From the NCBI RefSeq assembly GCF_001905345.1, contig NZ_LFBV01000002.1, positions 124,001 through 188,000 of the forward strand: a stretch of DNA of 64,000 nt, given 5' to 3'. Every line of letters begins with the position of its first letter. Within the stretch, counting starts at the first letter, position 1. The position numbers and the translations under genes were made by a program. This DNA is from Streptomyces uncialis (lineage in GTDB: Bacteria > Actinomycetota > Actinomycetes > Streptomycetales > Streptomycetaceae). This document shows, piece after piece, positions 55,282 through 64,000 of the stretch. Under the pieces are notes generated by a model. That model was not told the origin of the DNA. It ran no database searches and saw only the letters and a program-made list of their open reading frames with translations.

Positions 55282-56070
55282 GTGGACAAAGTCAGTCACA
55301 GCGCCGCCGCAGCGGTCGGCGACATCGGGGACGGAGCCTCGCTCGCCGTCGGCGGGTTCGGTCTCAGCGGTGTGCCGGGCACCCTGATCGCCGCCCTCCT
55401 CGCCCGCGGGACCGGTGGACTGCACGTGGTCTCGAACAACTGCGGGGTGGACGGCTCCGGGCTCGGCACCCTGCTCGCCGCGCGGCGCGTCACCCGCGTC
55501 ACCGGCTCGTACATCGGGGAGAACAAGGAGTTCGCCCGTCAGTACCTCGCCGGTGAGCTGGAGGTCGAACTCGTGCCCCAGGGAACCCTCGCGGAACGGC
55601 TGCGCGCGGGCGGCTGCGGCATACCGGCCTTCTTCACCCCGGCCGGAGTCGGCACCCAGGTGGCGGAGGGAGGTCTGCCCCGCCGTTACGGAGCGGACCC
55701 GGAGCTGAGCCCCGCCAAGGAGATCCGTGACTTCGGCGGCCTCGATCACGTCCTGGAGACCGCCATCACCACGGACTTCGCCCTCGTACGGGCCGCCAGG
55801 GGCGACCGGCTGGGCAACCTCGTCTTCAGCAGGGCGGCCCGCAACTTCAACCCGCTCGCGGCGATGGCGGGCCGGATCACCATCGCCGAGGTCGAGGAAC
55901 TGGTCGAGCCGGGCGAGCTGGACCCGGACGCCGTGCATCTGCCCGGCGTCTTCGTCCAGCGGGTGGTGCCCCTCACCCCCGCACAGGCCGCCGACAAGGC
56001 CATCGAGAAGCGAACGGTCCGGACCCGCGGGCCGGAAGCAGCCGCGCGGAACCGGACGGTGGACGCCTGA
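55282..56070 (+). CDS. pcaI: 3-oxoadipate CoA-transferase subunit alpha
   Basis: 262 residues from a GTG at 55282 (GGAAGC upstream). The N-terminal [19 protein letters not shown] and the middle [32 protein letters not shown] are characteristic of CoA-transferase subunit [26 protein letters not shown] ends the core. With PcaJ it activates 3-oxoadipate to 3-oxoadipyl-CoA using succinyl-CoA. It overlaps pcaJ by one base. It is the first gene of the pca operon. Confidence 0.93.
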   Translation: MDKVSHSAAAAVGDIGDGASLAVGGFGLSGVPGTLIAALLARGTGGLHVVSNNCGVDGSGLGTLLAARRVTRVTGSYIGENKEFARQYLAGELEVELVPQGTLAERLRAGGCGIPAFFTPAGVGTQVAEGGLPRRYGADPELSPAKEIRDFGGLDHVLETAITTDFALVRAARGDRLGNLVFSRAARNFNPLAAMAGRITIAEVEELVEPGELDPDAVHLPGVFVQRVVPLTPAQAADKAIEKRTVRTRGPEAAARNRTVDA

Positions 56071-56723
56071 TGCCCTGGACACGCGACGAAATGGCGGCCC
56101 GCGCCGCCGCCGAACTGACCGACGGGTCGTACGTCAACCTCGGCATCGGACTGCCCACCCGGGTCCCCGCCTTCCTCCCCACCGGGATCGACGTGGTCCT
56201 CCACTCGGAGAACGGCATCCTCGGAGTGGGCCCGTATCCGACCGAGGACGAGGTCGACCCCGACGTGATCAACGCGGGCAAGGAGACCGTCACCGTCCGG
56301 CCCGGAGCGGCCTGCTTCGACTCCTCCCTCTCCTTCGGCATGATCCGCGGCGGACACATCGACACCGCCGTCCTGGGAGCCATGCAGGTCTCCGCCGGCG
56401 GCGACCTCGCCAACTGGTCCGTCCCCGGACACCTGGTCAAGGGCATGGGAGGCGCGATGGACCTGGTCCACGGAGTGCGCCGGGTCATCGCCTTGACCAC
56501 CCACACCGCCAAGGACGGTTCCCCGAAGATCGTGCGGGAATGCACCCTGCCGCTCACCGGCAGAGCCTGCGTGCGACGCGTCATCACCGATCTCGCCGTC
56601 CTCGACATCACCGACGACGGCCTGACGCTCGTCGAGACCGCACCCGGTGTCACCGCCGCCGAAGTACGCGCGAGAACCGCCGCCCCGATCCGCGTCGCCG
56701 CCACCATGACCGGAGGAGCCTGA
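56070..56723 (+). CDS. pcaJ: 3-oxoadipate CoA-transferase subunit beta
   Basis: 217 residues. The catalytic Glu lies in [16 protein letters not shown] (about 50), the typical SENG motif of CoA-transferase subunit [24 protein letters not shown] and [21 protein letters not shown] complete the family. It partners PcaI to make 3-oxoadipyl-CoA. The start overlaps the pcaI stop, so expression is coupled. It is intact. Confidence 0.94.
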   Translation: MPWTRDEMAARAAAELTDGSYVNLGIGLPTRVPAFLPTGIDVVLHSENGILGVGPYPTEDEVDPDVINAGKETVTVRPGAACFDSSLSFGMIRGGHIDTAVLGAMQVSAGGDLANWSVPGHLVKGMGGAMDLVHGVRRVIALTTHTAKDGSPKIVRECTLPLTGRACVRRVITDLAVLDITDDGLTLVETAPGVTAAEVRARTAAPIRVAATMTGGA

Positions 56724-56724
56724 G

Positions 56725-57264
<540 letters not shown>

Positions 57265-57267
57265 CAC

Positions 57268-58032
57268 GTGTCCCTCAGCGAACCGACCCAGCGGCAGATC
57301 AGCGCCGAGATCGCGGCGGCCCACGAAAGCGCCGCCACGACGCCCCGGCACCACCCGGCTCGTGACTTCGCGCCGTACCGCGGCACTCTGCTCCGTCATC
57401 CGCACCAGGTCCCGATCCCGCTGACCGACGACCCGGAGGCCGCGGAACGGACCGGGCCGGTCTTCGGGGTCACCGATGTCACCGGCCTCGACGCGGATCT
57501 GACCCGGCAGCACCCCGGGGAGCCGTTGGGCGAACGGATCACCGTCACCGGACGCGTCCTCGACCGGGTGGGCCGCCCGGTACGCGGCCAGCTCGTCGAG
57601 ATATGGCAGGCCAACGCGTCCGGGCGGTACGCGCACCAGCGTGATCAGCACCCCGCCCCGCTCGACCCCTGCTTCACCGGCGCCGGACGCTGCCTCACCG
57701 ACGACCAGGGCCGCTACCGCTTCATCACCATCAAGCCCGGCGCCTACCCCTGGCGCAACCACCTCAACGCCTGGCGGCCCGGCCATATCCACTTCTCCGT
57801 GTTCGGCACGCACTTCACCCAGCGGCTGATCACGCAGATGTACTTCCCCGGCGACCCGCTGCTCCCCTATGACCCGATCCTCCAGTCGGTCACCGACCCG
57901 GCCGCCCGCGCCCGGCTAGTCGCCGAGTACCGGCATGAGCTGTCCACCCCCGAACGGGCGCTCGGCTACCACTGGGACATCGTCCTCGACGGACCCACCG
58001 CCACCCTCCCCGACCCCGAGGACCACCGATGA
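57268..58032 (+). CDS. pcaH: Protocatechuate 3,4-dioxygenase beta subunit
   Basis: 254 residues from a GTG at 57268. The intradiol dioxygenase core has GQLVEIWQANASGRYAHQRDQ, then PGAYPWRNHLNAWRPGHIHFS, holding the iron ligands: a Tyr in PGAYPWRN and two His in RPGHIHFSVFG; the other Tyr is in ASGRYAH. With PcaG it opens protocatechuate between the two OH groups to 3-carboxy-cis,cis-muconate using Fe3+ and O2. It overlaps pcaG by 4 bp and is intact. Confidence 0.95.
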   Translation: MSLSEPTQRQISAEIAAAHESAATTPRHHPARDFAPYRGTLLRHPHQVPIPLTDDPEAAERTGPVFGVTDVTGLDADLTRQHPGEPLGERITVTGRVLDRVGRPVRGQLVEIWQANASGRYAHQRDQHPAPLDPCFTGAGRCLTDDQGRYRFITIKPGAYPWRNHLNAWRPGHIHFSVFGTHFTQRLITQMYFPGDPLLPYDPILQSVTDPAARARLVAEYRHELSTPERALGYHWDIVLDGPTATLPDPEDHR

Positions 58033-58577
58033 TCCTCCCCACACCGGCCCAGACCATCGGCCCCTTCTACGGATACGCGCTCCCGTTCCCGGGCGGTGCG
58101 GACATCGCCCCCCGCGGCCATTCCCAGGTCGTGACCGTCCACGGCTCCGTCCGTGACGGCGGCGGCGACCCGGTACCGGACGCGCTCCTGGAGAGCTGGC
58201 AGACCGTCCCGCGCCCGGGCCCCGGCTCCATGCGGCGCGATCCCGTCAACGGCGGGTTCGCGGGCCGCAACGGCGTCGACTTCACCGGATTCGGACGGGT
58301 GGCCACCGACGCGGACGGCCACTGGGCGATACGCACCCTCGCCCCACCCGCCACCGCGCCCTATCTCGCCCTGTGTGTCTTCGCCCGCGGACTGACCCAC
58401 CACCTCTTCACCCGCGCCTATCTCGTGCGGCCGACGGAGGACCGCCTGCTGAGCACGCTGCCGCCGGATCGCGCGCGGACCCTGATGGCCACCGGGGACG
58501 GGGAGCGGACCTACCGCTTCGACATCCACCTCCAGGGGGAGAAGGAGACGGTCTTCCTTGACTTCCGACACCACTGA
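58029..58577 (+). CDS. pcaG: Protocatechuate 3,4-dioxygenase alpha subunit
   Basis: 182 residues. TPAQTIGPFYGYALPFPGG at the N-terminus and PVPDALLESWQTVPRP mark the intradiol dioxygenase alpha subunit; FGRVATDADGHWAIRTLAPP and PYLALCVFARGLTHHLFTRAYL follow. It lacks the full set of iron ligands, as is normal for PcaG, and forms the heteromeric enzyme with PcaH. It overlaps pcaB by 20 bp. Confidence 0.94.
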   Translation: MILPTPAQTIGPFYGYALPFPGGADIAPRGHSQVVTVHGSVRDGGGDPVPDALLESWQTVPRPGPGSMRRDPVNGGFAGRNGVDFTGFGRVATDADGHWAIRTLAPPATAPYLALCVFARGLTHHLFTRAYLVRPTEDRLLSTLPPDRARTLMATGDGERTYRFDIHLQGEKETVFLDFRHH

Positions 58578-60081
58578 TCCACAGGGCGCGTACCCGGACC
58601 ACGGGCTGCTCGCACCCGCGTGGGCCGGTGTGCCCGCCGAGGCGACGACCGGGGACAGGGCCGTGCTCCAAGCCCTCCTCGACGCCGAGGCCGCACTCAC
58701 CCGCGCCCAGTGCGTCACCGGTCAGGCTCCCTCGGCCGCCGGTCGCACGGTCACCGAAGCCGCCCGCGCCGACCGCTTCGAGGTCCGCTCGCTGGCACTG
58801 CGCGCCCGTGGTGGAGGCAACCCGGTCATCCCGCTCGTCGCCGATCTCACCCGGGCCGTCGCGGGCCTGGTCCCGGAGCACGCGGAGTATGTGCACCGGG
58901 GAGCCACCAGCCAGGACATCCTGGACACCGCCCTCGTCCTGGTCGCCGCCCGTACCCTCCGTCCGATCGTCCTGGACCTCCGGCGGACGGCCGACGCGCT
59001 CGCCCGGCTCGCCAGGGCCCATCGCGACACCCCGATGGCGGGCCGCACCCTCACCCAGCACGCCGTCCCGATCACCCTGGGGCTCAAGGCGGCGGGCTGG
59101 CGCTCCCTGGTCCTGGACGCGGCCGACCGGCTCACCCGGGTCCGCGCCTCGCTCCCCGTCCAGCTCGGCGGAGCGGCCGGCACGCTGGCCGCCTTCCACG
59201 CCTACGCGCCGGACGCCGGGAACGAGCAAGGCGGGAACGACCCCGGACTGGCGCTGATCACCGCGTACGCCGCCGAACTCGGCCTGGTGGCACCCGCATT
59301 GCCCTGGCACACCCTGCGCACCCCGATCGCCGACCTCGGCGGAGCCCTCGCCTTCGCCACCGGAGCGCTGGGCAAGATCGCGGCCGATGTGCTGGTGCTC
59401 TCCCGCACGGACATCGCGGAGGTCGCGGAGTCGGGGGGCGGCGGTTCCTCAGCCATGCCGCACAAACACAATCCCGTACGAGCGACCCTGATCGCTTCCA
59501 CCGCCCGTCAGGTCCCGGCGCTGGCCGCCATCCTGTTCGGCTCACTCGTCGCGGAGGACGAACGGCCCGCCGGCGCCTGGCACGCCGAATGGGAGCCGCT
59601 GCGGACCGCTCTGCGACTCACCGGCGGGGCCGCGCACCACACTCATGAACTCATAGCGGGGCTGCGGGTCTTCCCCGACCGGATGCGCCTCAATCTCGAA
59701 CAGACCGGGGGGCAGTTGCTCAGTGAACGGCTGAACGCGCACCTCGGCACGGTCATCGGCAGGGAGGCGGCACGAGAACTGCTGGAGCGGGCGTCGCGGC
59801 GCACCGCCCGGGACGGCGTCCCGCTGCTCGACGCACTGCGCCACGAAGCGGATGCCGAACACCCGCGGGCCGGTTCACCTCCCGGCCCGGCCCGCCCCAC
59901 GCCCCGGGCGGAGCAGCACCCCTCGCCCGGTGAGCCGCCCTCGGGCCGTTCCCTGGTACCGGTGCGCCTGATGCTGGACACGCTGCCGCCCGATCTCACC
60001 GACCCGTCCGGCCATCTCGGCTCCGCCGCGCCCCTCACCGACCGTGCGCTGGAGCGCCGACTCCCCCAGGACCCCTCATGA
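58558..60081 (+). CDS. pcaB: 3-carboxy-cis,cis-muconate cycloisomerase
   Basis: 507 residues, about 50 longer than usual because of a Pro/Arg-rich segment near 435-470 (SPPGPARPTPRAEQHPS). The start is a TTG at 58558, inside pcaG. It belongs to the fumarase/aspartase superfamily. VHRGATSQDILDTALVL holds the substrate Ser/Thr, and the signature is GGGSSAMPHKHNPVRATL (about 297). It makes 4-carboxymuconolactone from the ring-opened product. The C-terminal PcaB-specific LSERLNAHLGTVIGREAARELLERAS is present. It overlaps the next gene by 4 bp. Confidence 0.92.
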   Translation: MTSDTTDPQGAYPDHGLLAPAWAGVPAEATTGDRAVLQALLDAEAALTRAQCVTGQAPSAAGRTVTEAARADRFEVRSLALRARGGGNPVIPLVADLTRAVAGLVPEHAEYVHRGATSQDILDTALVLVAARTLRPIVLDLRRTADALARLARAHRDTPMAGRTLTQHAVPITLGLKAAGWRSLVLDAADRLTRVRASLPVQLGGAAGTLAAFHAYAPDAGNEQGGNDPGLALITAYAAELGLVAPALPWHTLRTPIADLGGALAFATGALGKIAADVLVLSRTDIAEVAESGGGGSSAMPHKHNPVRATLIASTARQVPALAAILFGSLVAEDERPAGAWHAEWEPLRTALRLTGGAAHHTHELIAGLRVFPDRMRLNLEQTGGQLLSERLNAHLGTVIGREAARELLERASRRTARDGVPLLDALRHEADAEHPRAGSPPGPARPTPRAEQHPSPGEPPSGRSLVPVRLMLDTLPPDLTDPSGHLGSAAPLTDRALERRLPQDPS

Positions 60082-61247
60082 CACTCCACCATCGCGCCGA
60101 AGGCCCGGTCGACGGGCCACCGCTCTACCTCGGCCCCTCCCTGGGCACCTCGCTCGCCGTCTGGGACCGGCAGGCAGCCGCCCTCGCCCGTCGTCACCGG
60201 GTGATCCGCTGGGATCTCCCGGGCCATGGCGGGTCATCCGCCCGGCCGCTCCCCGCCACCCTCGCCGACCTCGGACACGGGGTGCTCGATCTCGCCGACT
60301 CACTGGGTCACGACACCTTCGCCTGCGCGGGGATCTCCCTCGGCGGGGCCGTCGGCGCCTGGCTGGCGGCCCACGCGCCCGAGCGCGTCACCGCGCTCGC
60401 CCTCGTCTGCGCGTCGGCCCGGTTCGGCGAGCCGGGGCCCTGGCGGGAGCGGGCCCGGCTGATCCGGGCCGAGGGGCCCGGGTCCTTGGCGGCGACAGCA
60501 CCCGCCCGGTGGTTCACCCCCGCCTTCGCCGCCTCGGGCGATCCGGCCGTCGCCGCGCTGAGCGCCGACCAGGGCGGCGTCGACCCCGAGGCGTACGCGG
60601 CCTGTTGCGATGTCCTGGCCGAAGCCGACCTACGGCCCGACCTCGCCCGGATCACCGCCCCCACACTCGTCGTCGCCGGTCGCGACGACCGGGCCACCCC
60701 ACCGGCTCACGCCCGTGCCCTCACCGACGCGATCGCCGGCTCCCGTCTCGTCGAACTGCCCCGGACCGCGCATCTCGCCCCGGTGGAGCAGCCACGGATC
60801 GTCCTCGCCCTCCTGCTGGACCACTTCACCACCGGTGAGCCCGCGGCCGGAACCCGGGCGGACACCACGGCCGCTGCGACGGCCGTACGCCGAGCCGTGC
60901 TCGGTGACGCACACGTCGACCGGGCCGTCGCCGGGACCACGCCCTTCACCGCCCGGTTCCAGGACCTCATCACCCGCTACGCCTGGGGCGAGATCTGGAG
61001 CGGCGGCACACTGGACCGGCGCACCCGCAGCTGTATCACCCTCACCGCACTCGTCGCGGGAGGCCACCACGACGAGCTGGCGATGCATGTCCGCGCCGCC
61101 CTCCGCAACGGGCTCACCCCGGAGGAGATCGGTGAGGTCCTGCTCCAGACCGCGGTCTACTGCGGTGTCCCCGCCGCCAACTCCGCTTTCGCCGTCGCCG
61201 ACAGGGTGTTGCGCGAAACCACCGAGCCCCTGGGAGAGAACCACTGA
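60078..61247 (+). CDS. pcaL: Fused 3-oxoadipate enol-lactonase / 4-carboxymuconolactone decarboxylase
   Basis: 389 residues. Residues 1-255 are an alpha/beta hydrolase (PcaD): LGPSLGTSLAVWDRQAAALA, nucleophile GISLGGAVGAWLAAHAP (Ser about 90), acid LVVAGRDDRATPP and the PRTAHLAPVEQP His. Residues 270-389 are a carboxymuconolactone decarboxylase (PcaC): TPFTARFQDLITRYAWGEIW, TLTALVAGGHHDELAMHVRAAL. Such PcaDC/PcaL fusions are known in Streptomyces and Rhodococcus. It decarboxylates and then hydrolyses the lactone to 3-oxoadipate. The stop overlaps pobA. Confidence 0.94.
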   Translation: MTLHHRAEGPVDGPPLYLGPSLGTSLAVWDRQAAALARRHRVIRWDLPGHGGSSARPLPATLADLGHGVLDLADSLGHDTFACAGISLGGAVGAWLAAHAPERVTALALVCASARFGEPGPWRERARLIRAEGPGSLAATAPARWFTPAFAASGDPAVAALSADQGGVDPEAYAACCDVLAEADLRPDLARITAPTLVVAGRDDRATPPAHARALTDAIAGSRLVELPRTAHLAPVEQPRIVLALLLDHFTTGEPAAGTRADTTAAATAVRRAVLGDAHVDRAVAGTTPFTARFQDLITRYAWGEIWSGGTLDRRTRSCITLTALVAGGHHDELAMHVRAALRNGLTPEEIGEVLLQTAVYCGVPAANSAFAVADRVLRETTEPLGENH

Positions 61248-62431
61248 TGCGCACCACCGTCGCCATCATCGGAGGTGGCCCGGCCGGGCTGCTGCTCGCC
61301 CGGCTGCTGCACAACGCGGGCATCGACACCGTGACTCTCGAAGCCCGTGACCGTGTCCACGTGGAGAACCGCCAGCGCGCCGGCATCCTCGAACAGGGCA
61401 CCGTCGACGCTCTCCGGTCGGCCGGCGCGGGCGCGCGAATGGACCGTGAGGGCCTGGTGCACCACGGTGTCGAACTGCGCTTCGACGGCCAGGGTCACCG
61501 ACTCGACTTCCCCGCCCTGACGAACGGGCGCTCGGTCATGGTCTACGCGCAGACGGAGATCGTGAAGGACCTCATCGCGCTCCATACGGAGGAGGGCGGG
61601 CCTCTCCTCTTCGAGGCGACGGTCCGTGAGGTGGAGGGTGCCGCGACGGACCGCCCGATCGTCCACTACACCCATCAGGGAAAGGACCAGAGGCTCACCT
61701 GCGACTACGTCATCGGCTGTGACGGCTTCCACGGAGTGGCACGCCGCGCGATCCCCGAGTCCGTCCGTGTGACGTTCGAACGGACCTATCCCTACTCCTG
61801 GCTGGGCATTCTCGCCGACACGCCACCGGTCTACGACGAGCTGATCTACGCCCACTCCGCGCGCGGTTTCGCCCTCGCCAGCATGCGCACCCCCACCGTG
61901 AGCCGCCTCTACCTCCAGGTTCCCAACGGCACCGACCCCGCTGACTGGCCCGACGAGCGGATCTGGGACGAACTCGACAGCCGCCTCGCCCTCACCGACG
62001 ATCCCGGCTGGAAACTGGCACGCGGCAGGATATCCGCCAAGTCCGTTCTCCCGATGCGCAGTTCGGTCACCGAGCCCATGCGCTACGGCCGGGTGTTCCT
62101 GGCAGGTGACGCCGCCCATATCGTCCCCCCGACGGGTGCCAAGGGCCTCAATCTGGCGGCGTCCGACGTGATCACCCTCGCCCGCGCCCTGGAGCACGCA
62201 CGGGACACCGGCTCGGCGGAGCTCCTCGACGCCTACTCCGACACCTGTCTGCGCAGGGTCTGGGGTGCGGAACACTTCTCGTCCACCATGACGACCGCCC
62301 TGCACCAGGACCCTGCCCACTCCCCCTTCGACGCCCGTCTCCAACTCTCCCGACTTCGCCGACTCGCGACATCGCCACATGCCGCCGCCGAACTCGCCGA
62401 GAACTACACGGGGCTGCCGATCAGCGCCTGA
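61247..62431 (+). CDS. pobA: 4-hydroxybenzoate 3-monooxygenase
   Basis: 394 residues, standard for PobA. FAD loop VAIIGGGPAGLLLARLLHNAG (4-24), DG motif CDYVIGCDGFHGVARRAIPE (about 150-170) and the GD motif RVFLAGDAAHIVPPTGAKGLNLA (about 282-304) are all clear. The PobA-specific Tyr/Pro region PYSWLGILADTPPV is seen. It hydroxylates 4-hydroxybenzoate to protocatechuate with NAD(P)H and O2, feeding the enzymes encoded upstream. It overlaps the preceding stop by one base, making it the last gene of the operon. Confidence 0.95.
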   Translation: MRTTVAIIGGGPAGLLLARLLHNAGIDTVTLEARDRVHVENRQRAGILEQGTVDALRSAGAGARMDREGLVHHGVELRFDGQGHRLDFPALTNGRSVMVYAQTEIVKDLIALHTEEGGPLLFEATVREVEGAATDRPIVHYTHQGKDQRLTCDYVIGCDGFHGVARRAIPESVRVTFERTYPYSWLGILADTPPVYDELIYAHSARGFALASMRTPTVSRLYLQVPNGTDPADWPDERIWDELDSRLALTDDPGWKLARGRISAKSVLPMRSSVTEPMRYGRVFLAGDAAHIVPPTGAKGLNLAASDVITLARALEHARDTGSAELLDAYSDTCLRRVWGAEHFSSTMTTALHQDPAHSPFDARLQLSRLRRLATSPHAAAELAENYTGLPISA

Positions 62432-62477
62432 GCGGCCCGCCTGCGCAGCGTCCGCGCCCGGACCGCGCCCACGCCCT

Positions 62478-62650
62478 CCTTCTGCGGGCAGGGCCGGGGC
62501 GTCGCGCCGGCGCAGGTGCACCGGGCCGACCGGCGCACGCTGGTGGGGCGGCGGTTCGCAGCGGCGGTCACCCTCGCGGGTGACGATGAGGGTGATGACC
62601 CACTCGACCTGGTCGTGAGGCAGGACGAGTGCGGCAGGACAGGGGACCAA
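62478..62650 (-). pseudogene. IS5-type (DDE_Tnp_4) transposase remnant
   Basis: The minus strand reads LVLPHDQVEWVITLIVTREGDRRCEPPPHQRA...VHLRRRDAP, matching the N-terminal helix-turn-helix part of Streptomyces IS5/DDE_Tnp_4 transposases (QVEWVT-LIVTREGDRRCKLPPHQRAL). The following GFGIS helix is broken and no catalytic core remains. It is a relic beside pobA. Confidence 0.65.
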
Positions 62651-63842
62651 CGCGGCTCCTGTGCGAGTGGGTTGAGACTTCGAACACCTTCCCCGACAGC
62701 CCGGGAGCCTCGTGCGCTGCGCACCTCGTCGGCGTCACGGCAATCCGAGTCCGCGCTGAAAGAGCTCAGCCATCGGTCCGACGGCCGGAAGGGGAGCAGT
62801 TCCGGCCACGTGGAATCCGCCTTTCCGCAGCGTCATGCGAGAACCCGTCTCGCAGATCACAGGAAGATTACGAGTCGATCACCAAGGTGATCAGCGAGTG
62901 TGCCGGGCCGGCGAATCAAGGTGGAGGACGCGCCCTTCGGCCGGGTCGGCGAGCGCCGCATCGTTCTGACCTGCGACACGACCGCCTATTCCAGTTTCAA
63001 ACCGCGCGCCGTCCAGCGTCCGTCGGCGAAAGAATCTTCAGCCCCACAGTCAACCCGCAGCGAATTAACCGTTCACCGATTTCCGAACACAGGCGAGCGC
63101 TATCCGATTCGCAGCTTTGGCGAGTAAGTGCGCTGCCGTTCATGGCCTGGACGTTAGGGTGATGAACGACTTTACAAACGATCGACCCAGCACCTTCCGG
63201 CGCCCGACCGTGCCTGATCCGCCGAATCATCTCGAAATGTGAGATCTCTCTTGGCGACGGCCCGGCGGTGCCGCAGGATGGATCATCGCATTCCTGGACC
63301 GCCTAGGGGGACGAGCAGTTCATGATTCGGGGCAGTTGTCGCGTGAGCCGATCACGGTAGGGATGTCCAGCCATCACCCTGTCGTCCTCACATGCCTTTC
63401 CTGGCACCGCTGCCTGCGGCCGGAGAGCACAGGGACCATCAAGGGAAACGACACCGTGGAGCCGTCGGGAAGATCCAATCGGGCCTAGTTCTCGTGCCGA
63501 AACGGTGCATACACGCATGCCGCCCTGCCCTGTGCGGCTTCCTTGACAGCCCTTCCTGCCGTCGAACTCTCATGCTTCATCGACTGTTGACCAACACTCA
63601 CGCCGCTTATAGAAATCACCAAAAGCGAGCAAAGGTAAGGCCTCGCCATGCCCAAAAAGCGGACAAGGTACTGAGATCCGCATGCGGCAGAACGACCAGA
63701 TCGACATCCGAATATTTCTGCGCACAATGTTTGGGCGTGCTCGACAGGGTCCAGTTACTCAGTGATCAAGCGGAGTGGCCGCAGTCGATGTGTTACGCCC
63801 TGCGGACGTGAATTCCAGCGGATATTGCGGAGGGAACTGACG
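62651..63842. other. Long gene-poor region
   Basis: About 1.2 kb with no ORF I can support. The right part (about 63150-63840) is visibly less GC-rich than the rest, with AT-rich tracts, so it may hold promoters and regulatory sites of the operon that starts at 63843. A 75-codon plus-strand frame at 62900-63127 has protein-like parts (EDAPFGRVGERRIVLTCDTT) but no family. Confidence 0.4.
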
Positions 63843-63947
63843 ATGCCTTTCAAGGGAAACCGTCGGCTGCCGGGATCACCGGCGGGACACACAGCGGCCA
63901 CACACGACGCGACAGCCCATCGCGGCGCCGGCCATAGGGGGGTATGA
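63843..63947 (+). CDS. Small ORF (34 aa), coupled to the next gene
   Basis: MPFKGNRRLPGSPAGHTAAT and a further 14 residues ending in HRGAGHRGV. It has a near-perfect GGAGGGAAC ribosome site 5 nt upstream of the ATG and ends in TGA overlapping the next ATG (ATGA). The peptide is basic, Gly/His-rich and Cys-free. It may be a translational leader or a small peptide product. I do not recognise it. Confidence 0.5.
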   Translation: MPFKGNRRLPGSPAGHTAATHDATAHRGAGHRGV

Positions 63948-64000
63948 GTACTGTGGAAACGAGGAGCGGCACGGACGTCAATGAACGTCTCGACCCGCTT
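63944..64000 (+). CDS. Unknown gene, 5' end only
   Basis: Starts at the ATG at 63944, overlapping the small ORF stop, with AGGGGGG 3 nt upstream. Only the first 19 codons (MSTVETRSGTDVNERLDPL) are in the window, so no family can be given. Confidence 0.5.
   Translation, partial: MSTVETRSGTDVNERLDPL

Noticed and set aside
54076..56082. 668-codon minus-strand frame across pcaI and the ABC ATPase
   Set aside because: It opposes two well-supported genes and has no recognisable domain.
63589..63615. Possible sigma-70-like promoter (TTGACC ... TAGAAA)
   Set aside because: The spacing is only 15 bp, and other similar boxes occur in this AT-richer stretch, so it cannot be supported.

Overview
The window looks like a piece of a Streptomyces (or close actinomycete) chromosome, probably an arm or accessory region. 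GC is very high, third codon positions are nearly all G/C, GTG and TTG starts are common, and there are hallmark genes such as the melC1-melC2 tyrosinase pair, a pca/pob beta-ketoadipate operon and a DevR/DevS-type dormancy block. At least five degenerate insertion-sequence relics of different families lie between the operons.

Layout. (a) 1-2.6 kb: the 3' end of a dienelactone hydrolase-like gene, weakly supported hypothetical genes and two transposase relics. (b) 2.4-17.4 kb: a hypoxia/dormancy-type block with a P-type cation ATPase, phosphoketolase, two universal stress proteins, a DoxX-like membrane protein, a beta-phosphoglucomutase-like HAD enzyme coupled to a GH65 disaccharide phosphorylase, and the OsdK/OsdR (DevS/DevR-like) two-component pair. 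Several promoters carry GGG(N)8CCC-type inverted repeats that are good candidates for the OsdR box. (c) 17.5-26.7 kb: a decayed SpoIIE phosphatase, the tyrosinase operon, a secreted beta/gamma-crystallin-like protein, an AraC regulator, a MoxR/RavA-like AAA ATPase with a VWA partner, and several IS relics. (d) 26.7-29.6 kb: a compact three-gene cluster on the minus strand (methyltransferase, cyclodipeptide synthase, cytochrome P450), which is the best candidate for an undescribed biosynthetic system. (e) 30-37.8 kb: a nucleotide-sugar-epimerase-like SDR divergent from an AraC regulator, a large SMI1/KNR4 (SUKH) protein, and a MerR regulator plus MFS exporter whose promoter has a classic MerR-type dyad in a long spacer. 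(f) 37.9-55 kb: a large aromatic catabolic island of HpaB-type monooxygenase, flavin reductase fused to a GntR-like domain, ThDP enzyme, SDR, alpha/beta hydrolase, aspartate-dehydrogenase-like protein, extradiol-type VOC dioxygenase, cupin and aldehyde dehydrogenase. It is divergent from a MarR regulator, a creatinase-like M24 protein and an ABC importer. (g) 55.3-62.4 kb: pcaI-pcaJ-(pcaF remnant)-pcaH-pcaG-pcaB-pcaDC-pobA for 4-hydroxybenzoate and protocatechuate degradation. The thiolase has lost its middle, including the catalytic cysteine region. (h) 62.5-64 kb: another transposase relic, a long region without recognisable genes, and a 34-codon ORF translationally coupled to a gene that runs off the window.

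How the parts may work together. Section (b) fits survival under low oxygen or stationary phase: fermentative phosphoketolase flux, disaccharide phosphorolysis and stress proteins under a gas/redox two-component system. Sections (f) and (g) are two separate aromatic routes: a putative meta-cleavage route for an unidentified imported substrate, and the ortho (protocatechuate) route, whose last thiolase step would have to be supplied from elsewhere. All assignments come from reading the sequence; no database search was run.
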